A DNA stretch of 64,000 bases, taken from assembly GCA_903642225.1 (NCBI GenBank), contig CAHJWI010000009.1, positions 37,991 to 101,990 of the forward strand, written 5' to 3'. The stretch comes from Acidobacteriaceae bacterium. GTDB lineage: Bacteria; Acidobacteriota; Terriglobia; Terriglobales; Acidobacteriaceae. Below, one piece after another: positions 33,331-42,627 of the stretch. The notes under the pieces are model-generated. The model was not told the DNA's origin. It saw only the letters and a program-made list of their open reading frames with translations, and made no database searches. Within the stretch, counting starts at the first letter, position 1, and each line of letters opens with the position of its first letter. Both the position numbers and the translations under genes were made by a program.

Positions 33331-35028
33331 ATGCCGCGCATCGCTCAGCTGCTCGCCCTGCCTCTCTGCGCCGCAACTCTCCTGCCTGCGCAGATCCACC
33401 GCGTCCAGAAGCCTGAGTCTGTCACCCGCGCCGTCGCCGTCTACGAATACGTCGGCGACGTCAACAAGCCGACCGCTGCCCGCCTCATTCCCGTCTCCCT
33501 CTTCTACGGCGGCCACTTTGAGGACGCCGGCACCTACCTCTCCCGTCCCGTCCCGCTCGCGCTTCAGTCCGACACCGCCTACGAGCTCCAGACTGGCGGG
33601 CTGCGCACCGGCGGCCTCGACCTGGCATTCGCCCGCAACTTTCGCCAGAACACCGCGGACGCCACCAGCACCTTCGACGACGGCTGGTTCGGCTACGGCA
33701 AAATCCAGCCGCCCCGCGCCAGCAAGCCGCAGGTCGCCAGCAAGGCTCCAGGCAAAAGCACCGGCCACGCTTACGAGGTGCAGGACGACGGCAAGCCCCA
33801 CTTCGGCTCCAAGCCCGACGAAAGCAAACCCGACACCCCCACCGGCCGACACAGCTCCGACCCGGATCCAGCTGACACCGACCGCTCGGAGCGGGTAAGC
33901 CTGCCCGACGATGCCCGCGACCCCAAGGCTCCCGACCCCGACCGCCCCACCCTACGCCGCAGCTCCACCGACACCACCGGCGGCCCCAAGCAGAAGCGTG
34001 AAAAGCCCACCAGCAGCGTCACCGCCTCCGGCAAGGGCCCGGATGACGACCCAGATCGCCCCGCCTTCCGCCGCAAGAACGCCGGCGACGCAGACGACAC
34101 TGGCGTCCCGCCAGACCCAAGCGAGCTCGCCAGCAAATCCACTTCCAAAGCGGTCGGCGGTACCGTCACCGGCAATCAGCCCATGCTCGACGACAGCAAC
34201 CGCCCCGGCCTGCACCGCGGCAAACCCGCCTTCGCGCCCGTAATCGCTGACCTCGCACCGGTCGACCTGCCCAGGTTCAACGGCCGCATCCCTCTTTCAG
34301 ACCTCAAGCAGACCGTCGCCGTTTCCGACATCCACGACATTGCGCAGCACGACTTCTCCTATCACTTCGCCTCCGACGCCGAGCGCACGACTGTTCTGCA
34401 GGGCATGCAGGCTCTCGCCAACCAGGTCCTTGCGAATCCAGCCCTGGCCACCGACGCACCGGAGTTCATCCGCACCGCCAAACCCGGCGCAGACCGCGTC
34501 ACCGGAACCGATCCGTCTTTCCAGCCGTCACCCCGCACCGGTATGAACCGTGCCAACGCCGGCACCGCCACCGACATCGCCCCAAAACCCCTGCCGCGCA
34601 ACGCCACCCCTGCCCAGCGCGCCACCGCTCGCCGTGCAGCTGCGGCCATCCGCAAAGCAAGCGCAACCCCCACATCCAACGTGCTCACCGAAGAACACCT
34701 CGCCGCTTACCAGCTCAGCTACGGCGCGCCGCTCACCTACATCTACACCGCCCACACTGCAGACGCACCCATCCACTACGTCACCGTTGTCGCCCAGCCC
34801 AGCCCCGACGACGCCTCCAAGCTGCAGATTGGCCTGCGCAGCACCACTGACAGCGCACACCTCGATCGCACACCACGCTACCGCCTCGTCGATGCCGTGG
34901 ACGCGGACGCCAGCAACCGCGCATCCCTCCTCTTCGAGGTCCGCAGCAACACCGCCCGCCAGTTCGCACTCTTCCGCCTGCTCGGCCCTAAGCCAGACGA
35001 GATCTTCGAAACCGGCTCTACTAAGTAG
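33331..35028 (+). CDS. Secreted low-complexity protein of unknown function
   Basis: A 565-residue exported protein with a signal peptide (about 1-20, cut after LLPA). An N-terminal domain (about 25-125, VTRAVAVYEYVGDVNKPTAARLIPVS) is followed by a disordered, charged region (about 130-300) in which DPDRPTLRR, DPDRPAFRR and DSNRPGLHR recur. A C-terminal folded part follows (about 455-565, LTEEHLAAYQLSYGAPLTY). I do not recognise the family. The N- and C-terminal domains without obvious catalytic residues suggest a structural or binding role. It converges on fmt with 21 bp between them. Confidence 0.75.
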   Translation: MPRIAQLLALPLCAATLLPAQIHRVQKPESVTRAVAVYEYVGDVNKPTAARLIPVSLFYGGHFEDAGTYLSRPVPLALQSDTAYELQTGGLRTGGLDLAFARNFRQNTADATSTFDDGWFGYGKIQPPRASKPQVASKAPGKSTGHAYEVQDDGKPHFGSKPDESKPDTPTGRHSSDPDPADTDRSERVSLPDDARDPKAPDPDRPTLRRSSTDTTGGPKQKREKPTSSVTASGKGPDDDPDRPAFRRKNAGDADDTGVPPDPSELASKSTSKAVGGTVTGNQPMLDDSNRPGLHRGKPAFAPVIADLAPVDLPRFNGRIPLSDLKQTVAVSDIHDIAQHDFSYHFASDAERTTVLQGMQALANQVLANPALATDAPEFIRTAKPGADRVTGTDPSFQPSPRTGMNRANAGTATDIAPKPLPRNATPAQRATARRAAAAIRKASATPTSNVLTEEHLAAYQLSYGAPLTYIYTAHTADAPIHYVTVVAQPSPDDASKLQIGLRSTTDSAHLDRTPRYRLVDAVDADASNRASLLFEVRSNTARQFALFRLLGPKPDEIFETGSTK

Positions 35029-35049
35029 CAATGCGGGACATTTCGAGGG

Positions 35050-36000
35050 CTACAGCCCCAACAACTCGCCGCTCTTCACTTGGTAGCCACGCATGAACTC
35101 CCCAATCTCCATCCGCTTCTTGCCTTCAAGCTGCACCTCGTGGAGTTGAACCAGCGACCCGCCCCCGCAACAGACGAGCAGACCTTCCGGTCGCACCAGA
35201 GTCGTCCCTGCAGTCTCTACCGCGCTGCTGTCGAACACCCGCATGGCATGCACGATCAGCTTCTTGCCACGCAGCGTTGTGAACGCCCCAGGCCAGGGCT
35301 GAAATCCTCGAAACCGCTGGTGAATCACCGCCGCCGATCGAGACCAGTCAATCAGACCGTCCTCGCGCGTCAGCAGGGGCGCAAGCGTCGCGAGCGCGTC
35401 GTTCTGATCCTCGGCGAGCATGTCACGCGCCTGAAGACGATCCAGCGTCTCGCAGACCAGGGCCGCACTTAGTCGAGCGAGCCGCTCAAACATCTCTGGT
35501 GAGGTCGTCTCCGGCCCAATCGGTACTGCACGCCGCAACAGCATCGCACCCGTATCCAGCCCAGCATCCATCTGCATCGTTGTCACGCCCGTCTGCGCGT
35601 CGCCACTTGCAATGGCCCACTGGATGGGTGCCGCCCCGCGCCAACGCGGAAGCAGGGAACCATGCGCATTTACGCATCCCAAGCGCGGCAGCTCAAGCAT
35701 CCACTGGGGCAGAATTCGCCCATACGCCACCACGACGATGCAATCCGGAGCGAGCCGTTCCAACTCCGCACGAAGCTCCTCATTCCGCTTCAGCGTCAAC
35801 GGCTGCACTACCGCAACCCCAAGCAGACCCGCCGCGGCCTTCACCGGCGTCGCGACAACTACGCCATCACGACCCACTGGCTTGTCCGGTTGCGACACCG
35901 CCAGCACCACCTCATGCCCTGCCGCCACCAGCGCCTGCAGCGTAGGTACCGCGTACGCCGGCGTCCCACAAAAAACCAGCCGCAGCGGCGCAAAGCTCAC
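35050..36000 (-). CDS. fmt: Methionyl-tRNA formyltransferase
   Basis: A 316-residue enzyme that formylates Met-tRNA(fMet) with 10-formyl-tetrahydrofolate for translation initiation. The N-terminal LRLVFCGTP, the catalytic VNAHGSLLPRWRGAAPIQWAI (Asn and His) and the DAGLDTGAML segment with catalytic Asp are present, followed by the C-terminal tRNA-binding domain. Two GTG starts are possible, 36009 (overlapping def) and 36000; the latter gives the family-typical N-terminus. It follows def directly. Confidence 0.95.
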   Translation of the reverse strand: MSFAPLRLVFCGTPAYAVPTLQALVAAGHEVVLAVSQPDKPVGRDGVVVATPVKAAAGLLGVAVVQPLTLKRNEELRAELERLAPDCIVVVAYGRILPQWMLELPRLGCVNAHGSLLPRWRGAAPIQWAIASGDAQTGVTTMQMDAGLDTGAMLLRRAVPIGPETTSPEMFERLARLSAALVCETLDRLQARDMLAEDQNDALATLAPLLTREDGLIDWSRSAAVIHQRFRGFQPWPGAFTTLRGKKLIVHAMRVFDSSAVETAGTTLVRPEGLLVCCGGGSLVQLHEVQLEGKKRMEIGEFMRGYQVKSGELLGL

Positions 36001-36002
36001 AG

Positions 36003-36512
36003 CTACCACTCGCCGTTCTTGATCAGCTTCTTGATCCGTCGGATCGTCAGATCCTTCTTCAACCGCGACAGCCTGTCGATGAACAGCACACCGTCCAGGT
36101 GGTCCATCTCGTGCTGCATCGCGCGCGACAACAGGTCTTCGCCGTCCACCTCGAACCAGTCGCCATGCACATCCTGCGCGCGCACCGTCACCGTCGCATG
36201 CCGAAGCACCTTGTCCCGAATCTCCGGCAACGACAGGCAGCCCTCTTCCTCGCTGCGCCGTCCATCGCTCGCCACAATCTCGGGGTTGATCAGCACCAGC
36301 TTCTCATTCGCATCCTTGCCAAACGACGTGTCGATCACGGTAATCCGTTTCAACACGCCTATCTGCGGTGCCGCCAGGCCAATACCCTCCGCAGCGTACA
36401 TACTCGCAAACATGTCATCCGCAAGTTTGGCCAGCTCCCTATCGAACACCACAATCGGCTCAGCCTTTTGCGCCAGCACTGGATCGGGATACTTCACGAT
36501 CGGATAAATCAT
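36003..36512 (-). CDS. def: Peptide deformylase
   Basis: A 169-residue metalloenzyme that removes the formyl group from nascent proteins. The three family motifs are intact: GIGLAAPQIG, EEGCLSLPE (metal-binding Cys) and QHEMDHLDG (HExxH with two metal His). The ATG at 36512 matches the family N-terminus (MIYPIVKYPDPVL) and has GAGAGAG upstream; a GTG 11 codons earlier is less likely. It sits between aroC and fmt, the last pair a classical functional partnership. Confidence 0.96.
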   Translation of the reverse strand: MIYPIVKYPDPVLAQKAEPIVVFDRELAKLADDMFASMYAAEGIGLAAPQIGVLKRITVIDTSFGKDANEKLVLINPEIVASDGRRSEEEGCLSLPEIRDKVLRHATVTVRAQDVHGDWFEVDGEDLLSRAMQHEMDHLDGVLFIDRLSRLKKDLTIRRIKKLIKNGEW

Positions 36513-36548
36513 CGCTCTCTCAATGCGCCGTTTGACGTGCGCCACCGC

Positions 36549-37742
36549 TCAGTAGTTACGTAGCTGCTCGCGATACCCAGCAAGATTTCGTTGTATTTCC
36601 GGCAGGCTGTCGCCGCCAAATTTCTCCAGCATCAGCCGCGTCAGGGTTAACGCCACCATCGCCTCCGCCGCTACGCCTGCTGCCGGCACCACGCACACGT
36701 CAGACCGCTCATACGCGGCCTTTACCGGCTCTCGCGTTGCAAAGCTGACACTCCCCAACGGCCGGCGCAGTGTCGAGATGGGCTTCAGGTACCCACGCAC
36801 GGTCACGTCTTCCCCATTTGAGATGCCACCTTCAACTCCGCCGGCGTTGTTTCGCTCCCGCGTAAATCGTGTGTCTCCTGCTACACCGTTTGCCCCGTTC
36901 GATCCCTCCGCATAGGCGATCGCATCATGCACGGCAGACCCCATTGCCTCGGCCGCCGTTACCCCGCGGCCCAACTCCACCGCCTTCACCGCCTGCAGAC
37001 TCATCACTGCCTGCGCCAGCAGACCGTCCAGCCGCTCGTCCCAGTTCGCATGCGTTCCGATGCCCACCGGCACGCCATGCGCAATCACCTCGAACACGCC
37101 GCCCACAGTGTCGCCTGTGCGCAGCGCACGGTCTACCTCGCCCTTCATCTGCTGCTCCACTTCAGGGTCAACGCAGTTCAGCAGTACGGTATCCCGCTCT
37201 GTGCTTTTCACCAACTCGTCCCACGTGTAAGCGCGCGTCAACTCTACCCCGCCCACGCGCACCACGTGCGACAGAACCTCAACCCCAAGCGCCCGCAGCA
37301 GCAACTTGGCCAGCGCTCCAGCCGCTACACGAGCGCTACTTTCCCGCGCACTCGCACGTTCCAGCACGTATCGCGCATCCTTAAAGTTGAACTTCAGCGA
37401 TCCTGCCAGGTCCGCGTGCCCGGGCCGAGGCGACGCAACGGCCTTATGCTTGTCCTTATCGCCCGCGCCTACTGGCAAGATCTCTTCCCAGTTTTTCCAG
37501 TCGCGGTTTGCAATCGTCAGCGCAATCGGCGCTCCAATGGTGGCACCATGCCGCACCCCGCTCAAAAGGTGTGCCGTGTCCGTTTCGATGCGCATGCGGC
37601 CGCCCCGGCCATACCCCTGCTGCCTCCGCCACAGTTCACGTGCCACAAAATTTTCGTCCACGGCAACGCCTGCCGGCATACCGCTCAGCAGTGCCACAAG
37701 TGCCTCGCCGTGGCTTTCGCCGGCTGTTGAAAATCGAAGCAT
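36549..37742 (-). CDS. aroC: Chorismate synthase
   Basis: A 397-residue enzyme converting 5-enolpyruvylshikimate-3-phosphate to chorismate with reduced FMN, the last shared step of aromatic biosynthesis. Signatures are LRFSTAGESHGEALVALLSG at the N-terminus, GRGGRMRIETD, RPGHADLAGSLKF, RASARESSARVAAGALAK and the C-terminal RSDVCVVPAAGVAAEAM. The frame is open upstream, but the ATG at 37742 has GGAG six bases before it and gives the conserved start. It probably heads an aroC-def-fmt transcript. Confidence 0.97.
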   Translation of the reverse strand: MLRFSTAGESHGEALVALLSGMPAGVAVDENFVARELWRRQQGYGRGGRMRIETDTAHLLSGVRHGATIGAPIALTIANRDWKNWEEILPVGAGDKDKHKAVASPRPGHADLAGSLKFNFKDARYVLERASARESSARVAAGALAKLLLRALGVEVLSHVVRVGGVELTRAYTWDELVKSTERDTVLLNCVDPEVEQQMKGEVDRALRTGDTVGGVFEVIAHGVPVGIGTHANWDERLDGLLAQAVMSLQAVKAVELGRGVTAAEAMGSAVHDAIAYAEGSNGANGVAGDTRFTRERNNAGGVEGGISNGEDVTVRGYLKPISTLRRPLGSVSFATREPVKAAYERSDVCVVPAAGVAAEAMVALTLTRLMLEKFGGDSLPEIQRNLAGYREQLRNY

Positions 37743-37869
37743 TTCTTCTCCACCGGCATCTGCCCAGAGCATCCATTGTATCAATCCCACATACTCTGTT
37801 GCGTCGCGCAACACTGCCCTAACGCAAAGGTGATACAGCCAAATCACCTGTTTAGGTCTGTTCCCAGCC

Positions 37870-39201
37870 ATGTTGCTGGCCTATCCTCTAACCTGCGTGG
37901 ATACGGGAAACCAATCGACGACGGGTGCAGCCAGTCTTCAGGAGACGGAGTCGGAGATCGCACGTTTCAGCGAACACCACTTTGTCCCCCTGCCTCATCC
38001 ACCGAGGATGGAGGCGATGTTCCACCAGGAGATCGCATCCGAACGCCGAGATCACCTCACCCTCTATGGCCTGGGCGCCCTTGTCGTCTACGACTTCTTC
38101 CTTGTAGGCGACTACCTCATCTCCCCTGAGCATTTTGTCAGGTCGTTGTCCATTCGCCTTGGCATCATTACACCGCTTGTTCTTGTGTTTATGTGGCTGC
38201 TGCGAAAGCCACGCTGGGCCCCCATCCGCGAGGGCAGTGCGGTCGCACTCTGCTTTGTGGCATGCTGCAGCATTCTGCTTCTGCATGGCCGGGCAGACCT
38301 CTTCTCCATCGTGCAAAGCGAACCCGGCATCGTCATGGTTTTGCTCTGCATGAATGTTGTTCTGCGCATCGATTTTCTGTATGCCGTGGCTGGAACACTG
38401 CTCTGCTTTGCCGCCGAGACGTGCTTTCTCGTGTCTTCACATGTATTAACCACGGCCAACCGTTTCACCATTGGCGGTCGTGTGTTTTGGGTCAGCGTGC
38501 TTACCCTGCTCGCCAGCTACAGCATGGCGCGGCAGCAGCGCCTCAGCTGGCTGCAGCGCCTCCACAGCCGCGTACAGCGGCGCCTCCTTGCCGATGTCAA
38601 CGCTGAGCTCGTCAACCTCTCTGCCACCGACCGTCTCACCGGTATCAGTAACCGATACGGTTATGACATTCGGCTTGCCCAGCTTTGGGAGGCCGCCGTC
38701 AGCCGAGGACAGCTTTTCTCTGTCATCATGGTCGACGTCGACCACTTCAAGCTGTTGAACGACAGCTTCGGCCACCCCTACGGCGACCGCGTTCTGCAGC
38801 GCATCGCCTCTCTGCTGCAGCAGGCCCTGCGTGCCGAAGATGATTTTGCCGCCCGCATCGGCGGAGAAGAGTTCATCGTCCTGCTGCCCAACTCCGACGC
38901 GGGTTCCGCCTTCCGCGTGGCAGAGCGTATTCGCCTCCTTGTGCAGGTCGCCGGTTCACCTGGGGTTCGAGGAGACGGACCATTGAGCGCCGACGAAAGC
39001 TGGTCGACCGTGAGCTGCGGCACTGCTACCGCCGTCGCATCGCCTCTTCTTGATCCGCAGCGCGTCGTAGACGCCGCCGACGCCGCCCTCTATCGCGCAA
39101 AGCAGGCCGGTCGCAACTGCGTGCAAGCCAGTTCACCGCTTACTCACCAGGACGCGTCCCATCGTCCGTGGGCCGAAATCGATAGTCAAAAGCATCCTTA
39201 G
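37870..39201 (+). CDS. Membrane-bound diguanylate cyclase (GGDEF domain)
   Basis: A 443-residue protein that should synthesise cyclic di-GMP. Six hydrophobic helices (about 63-220) precede a GGDEF domain (about 250-420) with DRLTGISNRYGYD, VDVDHFKLLNDSFGH and the active-site GGEEF (331-335). The product-inhibition I-site RxxD, normally ending six residues before GGEEF, is offset: Arg sits at 321, one position early, so feedback inhibition may be lost. The input domain is a plain multi-helix sensor of unknown ligand. It is divergent from aroC with 127 bp between the genes. Confidence 0.9.
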   Translation: MLLAYPLTCVDTGNQSTTGAASLQETESEIARFSEHHFVPLPHPPRMEAMFHQEIASERRDHLTLYGLGALVVYDFFLVGDYLISPEHFVRSLSIRLGIITPLVLVFMWLLRKPRWAPIREGSAVALCFVACCSILLLHGRADLFSIVQSEPGIVMVLLCMNVVLRIDFLYAVAGTLLCFAAETCFLVSSHVLTTANRFTIGGRVFWVSVLTLLASYSMARQQRLSWLQRLHSRVQRRLLADVNAELVNLSATDRLTGISNRYGYDIRLAQLWEAAVSRGQLFSVIMVDVDHFKLLNDSFGHPYGDRVLQRIASLLQQALRAEDDFAARIGGEEFIVLLPNSDAGSAFRVAERIRLLVQVAGSPGVRGDGPLSADESWSTVSCGTATAVASPLLDPQRVVDAADAALYRAKQAGRNCVQASSPLTHQDASHRPWAEIDSQKHP

Positions 39202-39252
39202 AGCGCGCGTTACACTCGCACCATCACACGCCACGCTGAAGGACACCTAGCC

Positions 39253-41301
39253 TTGACACCGTTTCCGCCCCGTACGCGCCTCTTCGCTTGTCTCCCGTTC
39301 GTCGTCTGCCTTCTCGCTGCGCCCACCGTCGCGCTCCACGCGCAGGCCCAGCCCAAGCCAGACCCTGTCGACAGCGAAGCCTGGGTCCGCGCCCATTACA
39401 CCAAGTATGAGTTCCGCATCCCCATGCGCGACGGCACGAAACTCTTCGTGAACGCCCTCGTGCCCCAGCCCGGCGCCTTCCCCGACCACGGCCCCTACCC
39501 CTTCCTCGTAACCCGTACGCCCTACTCCTGCGGTCCCTACGGCGAAGACCAGTATCCCAAGTCCGCCACCTACTCCAACGAACTCGCAAGCAGCGGCTAC
39601 ATCTTCGTCTGCGGCGACGTGCGCGGCCGCTTTGCCTCCGAGGGCACCTTCGTCGAGATGCGCCCCCACATCGACAAAAAGTCCGGCCCGCAAGATGTCG
39701 ATGACGCCTCCGACATGTACGACACCGTCGACTTTCTCCTCAAGCACGTGCCGAACAACAACGGCAAGGTCGGCATCACCGGCATAAGCTACCCCGGCTT
39801 CTTCACCTCCGCCTCCATCATCGATTCACACCCCGCCATCAAGGCCGCCAGCCCCCAGGCACCCATGACCGACCTCTTCCTCGGCGCGGACGACAGCTAT
39901 CACGGCGGTGCCTTCATGCTCGCCGCCGGCTACGGTTTCTACACCGCGTTCGTCCCGCAGCAGAACCCCGTCGCCCCCGGCGCTGAACACGGTCCACGCT
40001 TCGATTACGGCACCACCGACATGTACGAGTTCTACCTCCGCGACAACACCAGCAATCTCACAAAGCTCCTTGAAAAGCGCGGCCCCAGCCTCTTCCCCGA
40101 CCAGATCAACCACACTACCCTCGACAGCTACTGGAAGCCGCGCAACCTCTCTGAACACATGCTCAACATCCACACCGCGGTTATGACGGTCGGCGGCTGG
40201 TTCGACGCGGAAGACCTCACAGGCCCCTTGAAAACTTTCAACGCCATCGATCGCTTCAACCCCAAACTCGGCAGCATGAACACCGTCGTCGTTGGCCCAT
40301 GGGTCCACGGCGGATGGGCGCGCAGCGATGGCGACCACCTCGGCGACGTTACCTTCAACGCCAAAACCGGCGAGTTCTTTCGCCAGCAGATCCAGTTCCC
40401 CTTTTTCGAGCACTACCTCAAAGACGTTCTCTACGGCAAAGACAGCGAGCCCCTGCCGAAGGCCTACATGTTTGAAACAGGTACCAATGCCTGGCGCAAG
40501 TACGACCAGTGGCCGCCAAAGGGTGCAACCGCACAGATGCTCTACTTCGGCCCCAACGGCAAGCTCACCTTCACCAAACCTGCAGGCCCCGAGCCCACCG
40601 GCAACACTGCGGCAGGCGTCGCCGGCGGTGCCAACGGCCACGGCGCCGGCGGCCCCACCTCCGACAGCTACGTCTCCGACCCCATGCACCCCGTGCCCTA
40701 CACGGGCTACACCACAGACACCGTGCCCCAGCGCTACATGACCGACGACCAGCGCTTCGCCGCCCGCCGCAACGACGTCCTCGTCTACACCACGGAGCCC
40801 CTCACCGAAGACGTGACCGTGGCTGGCCCTGTCTCCCCCAAGCTCCACATCAGCTCCACCGGCACGGACTCCGACTTCGTCGTCAAGCTCATCGACGTCT
40901 ACCCATTCGATTTCCCCAACACCGACGCGATTGACCCCGCCCAGGGCAAGCGTGTCCTCGGTGCTGCACCCATCCTCATGGGCGGCTACCAGCAACTGCT
41001 GCGCGGCGAACCTTTCCGCGCCAAGTTCCGCAACAGCTGGACCGACCCGCAGCCGCTCGAACCCGGCAAGATCACCGCCGTCAACTTCACCATGCCCGAC
41101 ATCGACCATACCTTCCGCAAGGGCCACCGCATCATGGTCCAGGTCCAAAGCTCCTGGTTCCCCCTCGTCGACCGCAACCCCCAGACGTTCACCAACATCC
41201 CCACAGCCACCCCAGACCAGTTCGTCAAAGCCACCGAAACCGTTTACACCACCCCAGAAACGCCAAGCGGCATAGAACTCACCATCCTCCCGCAACACTA
41301 A
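39253..41301 (+). CDS. CocE/NonD-family exported hydrolase (X-Pro dipeptidyl-peptidase-like)
   Basis: A 682-residue alpha/beta-hydrolase. A signal peptide ends near ALHAQA (about 30). The nucleophile Ser is in GITGISYPGFF (about 179), and a likely catalytic-His region is VVGPWVHGGW. The C-terminal jelly-roll domain (about 500-680) includes TVAGPVSPKLHISSTGTDSDF. Family members hydrolyse esters or amides such as cocaine, glutaryl-7-ACA or X-Pro peptides; the substrate here is unknown. The start is a TTG with GAAGGA upstream, and no better start exists before the signal peptide. A strong hairpin terminator follows. Confidence 0.88.
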   Translation: MTPFPPRTRLFACLPFVVCLLAAPTVALHAQAQPKPDPVDSEAWVRAHYTKYEFRIPMRDGTKLFVNALVPQPGAFPDHGPYPFLVTRTPYSCGPYGEDQYPKSATYSNELASSGYIFVCGDVRGRFASEGTFVEMRPHIDKKSGPQDVDDASDMYDTVDFLLKHVPNNNGKVGITGISYPGFFTSASIIDSHPAIKAASPQAPMTDLFLGADDSYHGGAFMLAAGYGFYTAFVPQQNPVAPGAEHGPRFDYGTTDMYEFYLRDNTSNLTKLLEKRGPSLFPDQINHTTLDSYWKPRNLSEHMLNIHTAVMTVGGWFDAEDLTGPLKTFNAIDRFNPKLGSMNTVVVGPWVHGGWARSDGDHLGDVTFNAKTGEFFRQQIQFPFFEHYLKDVLYGKDSEPLPKAYMFETGTNAWRKYDQWPPKGATAQMLYFGPNGKLTFTKPAGPEPTGNTAAGVAGGANGHGAGGPTSDSYVSDPMHPVPYTGYTTDTVPQRYMTDDQRFAARRNDVLVYTTEPLTEDVTVAGPVSPKLHISSTGTDSDFVVKLIDVYPFDFPNTDAIDPAQGKRVLGAAPILMGGYQQLLRGEPFRAKFRNSWTDPQPLEPGKITAVNFTMPDIDHTFRKGHRIMVQVQSSWFPLVDRNPQTFTNIPTATPDQFVKATETVYTTPETPSGIELTILPQH

Positions 41302-41318
41302 ACAGTACCTGTAACAAC

Positions 41319-41348
41319 GAAGAGGGCCGGCATGTGCCGGCCCTCTTC
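41319..41348. terminator. Hairpin terminator between convergent genes
   Basis: A perfect 13-bp stem, GAAGAGGGCCGGC with its complement, and a 4-nt ATGT loop. It lies 18 bp after the hydrolase stop and 72 bp beyond the stop of the convergent metallopeptidase-like gene. There is no clear T-run on the plus strand, so it may act as a bidirectional or Rho-assisted terminator. Confidence 0.75.
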
Positions 41349-41419
41349 AAAGACAATCGTTCTACGTTCGGACGAGAAAGTCGCTTATCCGTTTTGGATC
41401 ACAACTTGCGCTACGTCTC

Positions 41420-42532
41420 TCACTGCAAAACGATGTATCCGGGAACACTTGGGTAAGTGATGCATTCTCCTGTTGGTAGTCTCATCTGACGTCCAACCTT
41501 GCCATACTCCGCAGTGTAACCCGGCAACAGAACCTCATTTACGCCATCATCCATAACCGCGATCGTGTGACCGGTTTCGTTCCGCACACCAAAGACACCG
41601 GTCGCATCCTGTGTTGCGGCAGCCGATACACACGTCTCAGTTCGAAGCAGATTCAGCGTTGTCGGGTGTGCAAGTGCGCCTGCTTGAGCGAGCAATCCAG
41701 GGCGAATCGCGTCCAGACTTGAAAGTATTTGGTGATTGGACATGGCTCGGCCTTCACGAAAAACCTCCTGCATCGTTCTCACCAGGCCGGATAAATCCTG
41801 ACCCTTGACGAAATAGACCGCCAGGCGAACAGTTTCTACCTGCAACCAATCGTAGTTGTCGAATCCCACACCCTCATAAATTAGATCCATGTCTTCAAAT
41901 GAGGTATATCGCTGGGGTGCGTCCGTGCGTGAGCTTAAAGTCGCATCGACAAGTCCCGGTTGCCTGCTAAGTGCATATGCAGTGGCCAGCATGGTTGCCA
42001 CGAACTCCTGCATAAACAGGTCGGGCCCTTCTAAATGCAGAGCGCGTTGATACAGGTGGCCGGTCTCATGGAAGGCAATAAAAGCCAGCTTCTTCTCCAG
42101 GTTCACATGTGCCTTTTGCCCAGGATAACTCGCGAAAGATTTGGGCATAAAGATCACGTTTCCCTGATCTGCGAAAGCCTGTGCCATCGGGTAACCCATC
42201 AGGCCACTCACTCGGTCCCAGTCGCTCTTGCGAAGCACGGCCAGTGTAACGGGAACAGTGACATGGAGTTGACGGCTGTACCAGGCAGCGCAATCGCTGA
42301 TATCCGCCCGGTCCCGCAGAGCCACGGCCCTCAATCCACGGGAGTAGTAGACGGGAATGACTCCATCAGCATGCGGCAGCCGCAAAGCCAGCAAACGATG
42401 GAACGCGTCTGGCGTCGACGAAGCTGCTAGCGCTTGCGCCCCGCCTGACCAGGGCAAGAGAAAGCAGCACAGAAGCATGCAGGCGAAAGAAGTGGGTACT
42501 CCTCGGACACGTGCACTGACGAAGCGAATCAT
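41420..42532 (-). CDS. Secreted HExxH-motif protein, putative zinc metallopeptidase
   Basis: A 370-residue exported protein with a hydrophobic signal (about 14-34). The segment AFIAFHETGHLYQRAL contains HExxH (155-159), and Glu in MQEFVATML (about 176) could be a third zinc ligand, as in gluzincins. The rest does not match a family I know; the C-terminus (about 325-370) is a small beta-rich domain. Codon choice is less GC-rich than in neighbours. The upstream frame is open, but the ATG at 42532 places the signal at the N-terminus. Peptidase activity is inferred only from the motif. Confidence 0.7.
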   Translation of the reverse strand: MIRFVSARVRGVPTSFACMLLCCFLLPWSGGAQALAASSTPDAFHRLLALRLPHADGVIPVYYSRGLRAVALRDRADISDCAAWYSRQLHVTVPVTLAVLRKSDWDRVSGLMGYPMAQAFADQGNVIFMPKSFASYPGQKAHVNLEKKLAFIAFHETGHLYQRALHLEGPDLFMQEFVATMLATAYALSRQPGLVDATLSSRTDAPQRYTSFEDMDLIYEGVGFDNYDWLQVETVRLAVYFVKGQDLSGLVRTMQEVFREGRAMSNHQILSSLDAIRPGLLAQAGALAHPTTLNLLRTETCVSAAATQDATGVFGVRNETGHTIAVMDDGVNEVLLPGYTAEYGKVGRQMRLPTGECITYPSVPGYIVLQ

Positions 42533-42627
42533 GCTCCATGATCCAACAATCCTCAGACAAAGCACAAAACTTCTAAGCCCTGCGCCAACGGCGTGCCCCC
42601 GCCATCGGTCCAGCAAAGAAGCCGCGC

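Noticed and set aside
39826..41298. Minus-strand frame of 490 codons within the CocE-type hydrolase
   Set aside because: It mirrors the hydrolase coding strand and is Gly/Val/Glu-rich without motifs.
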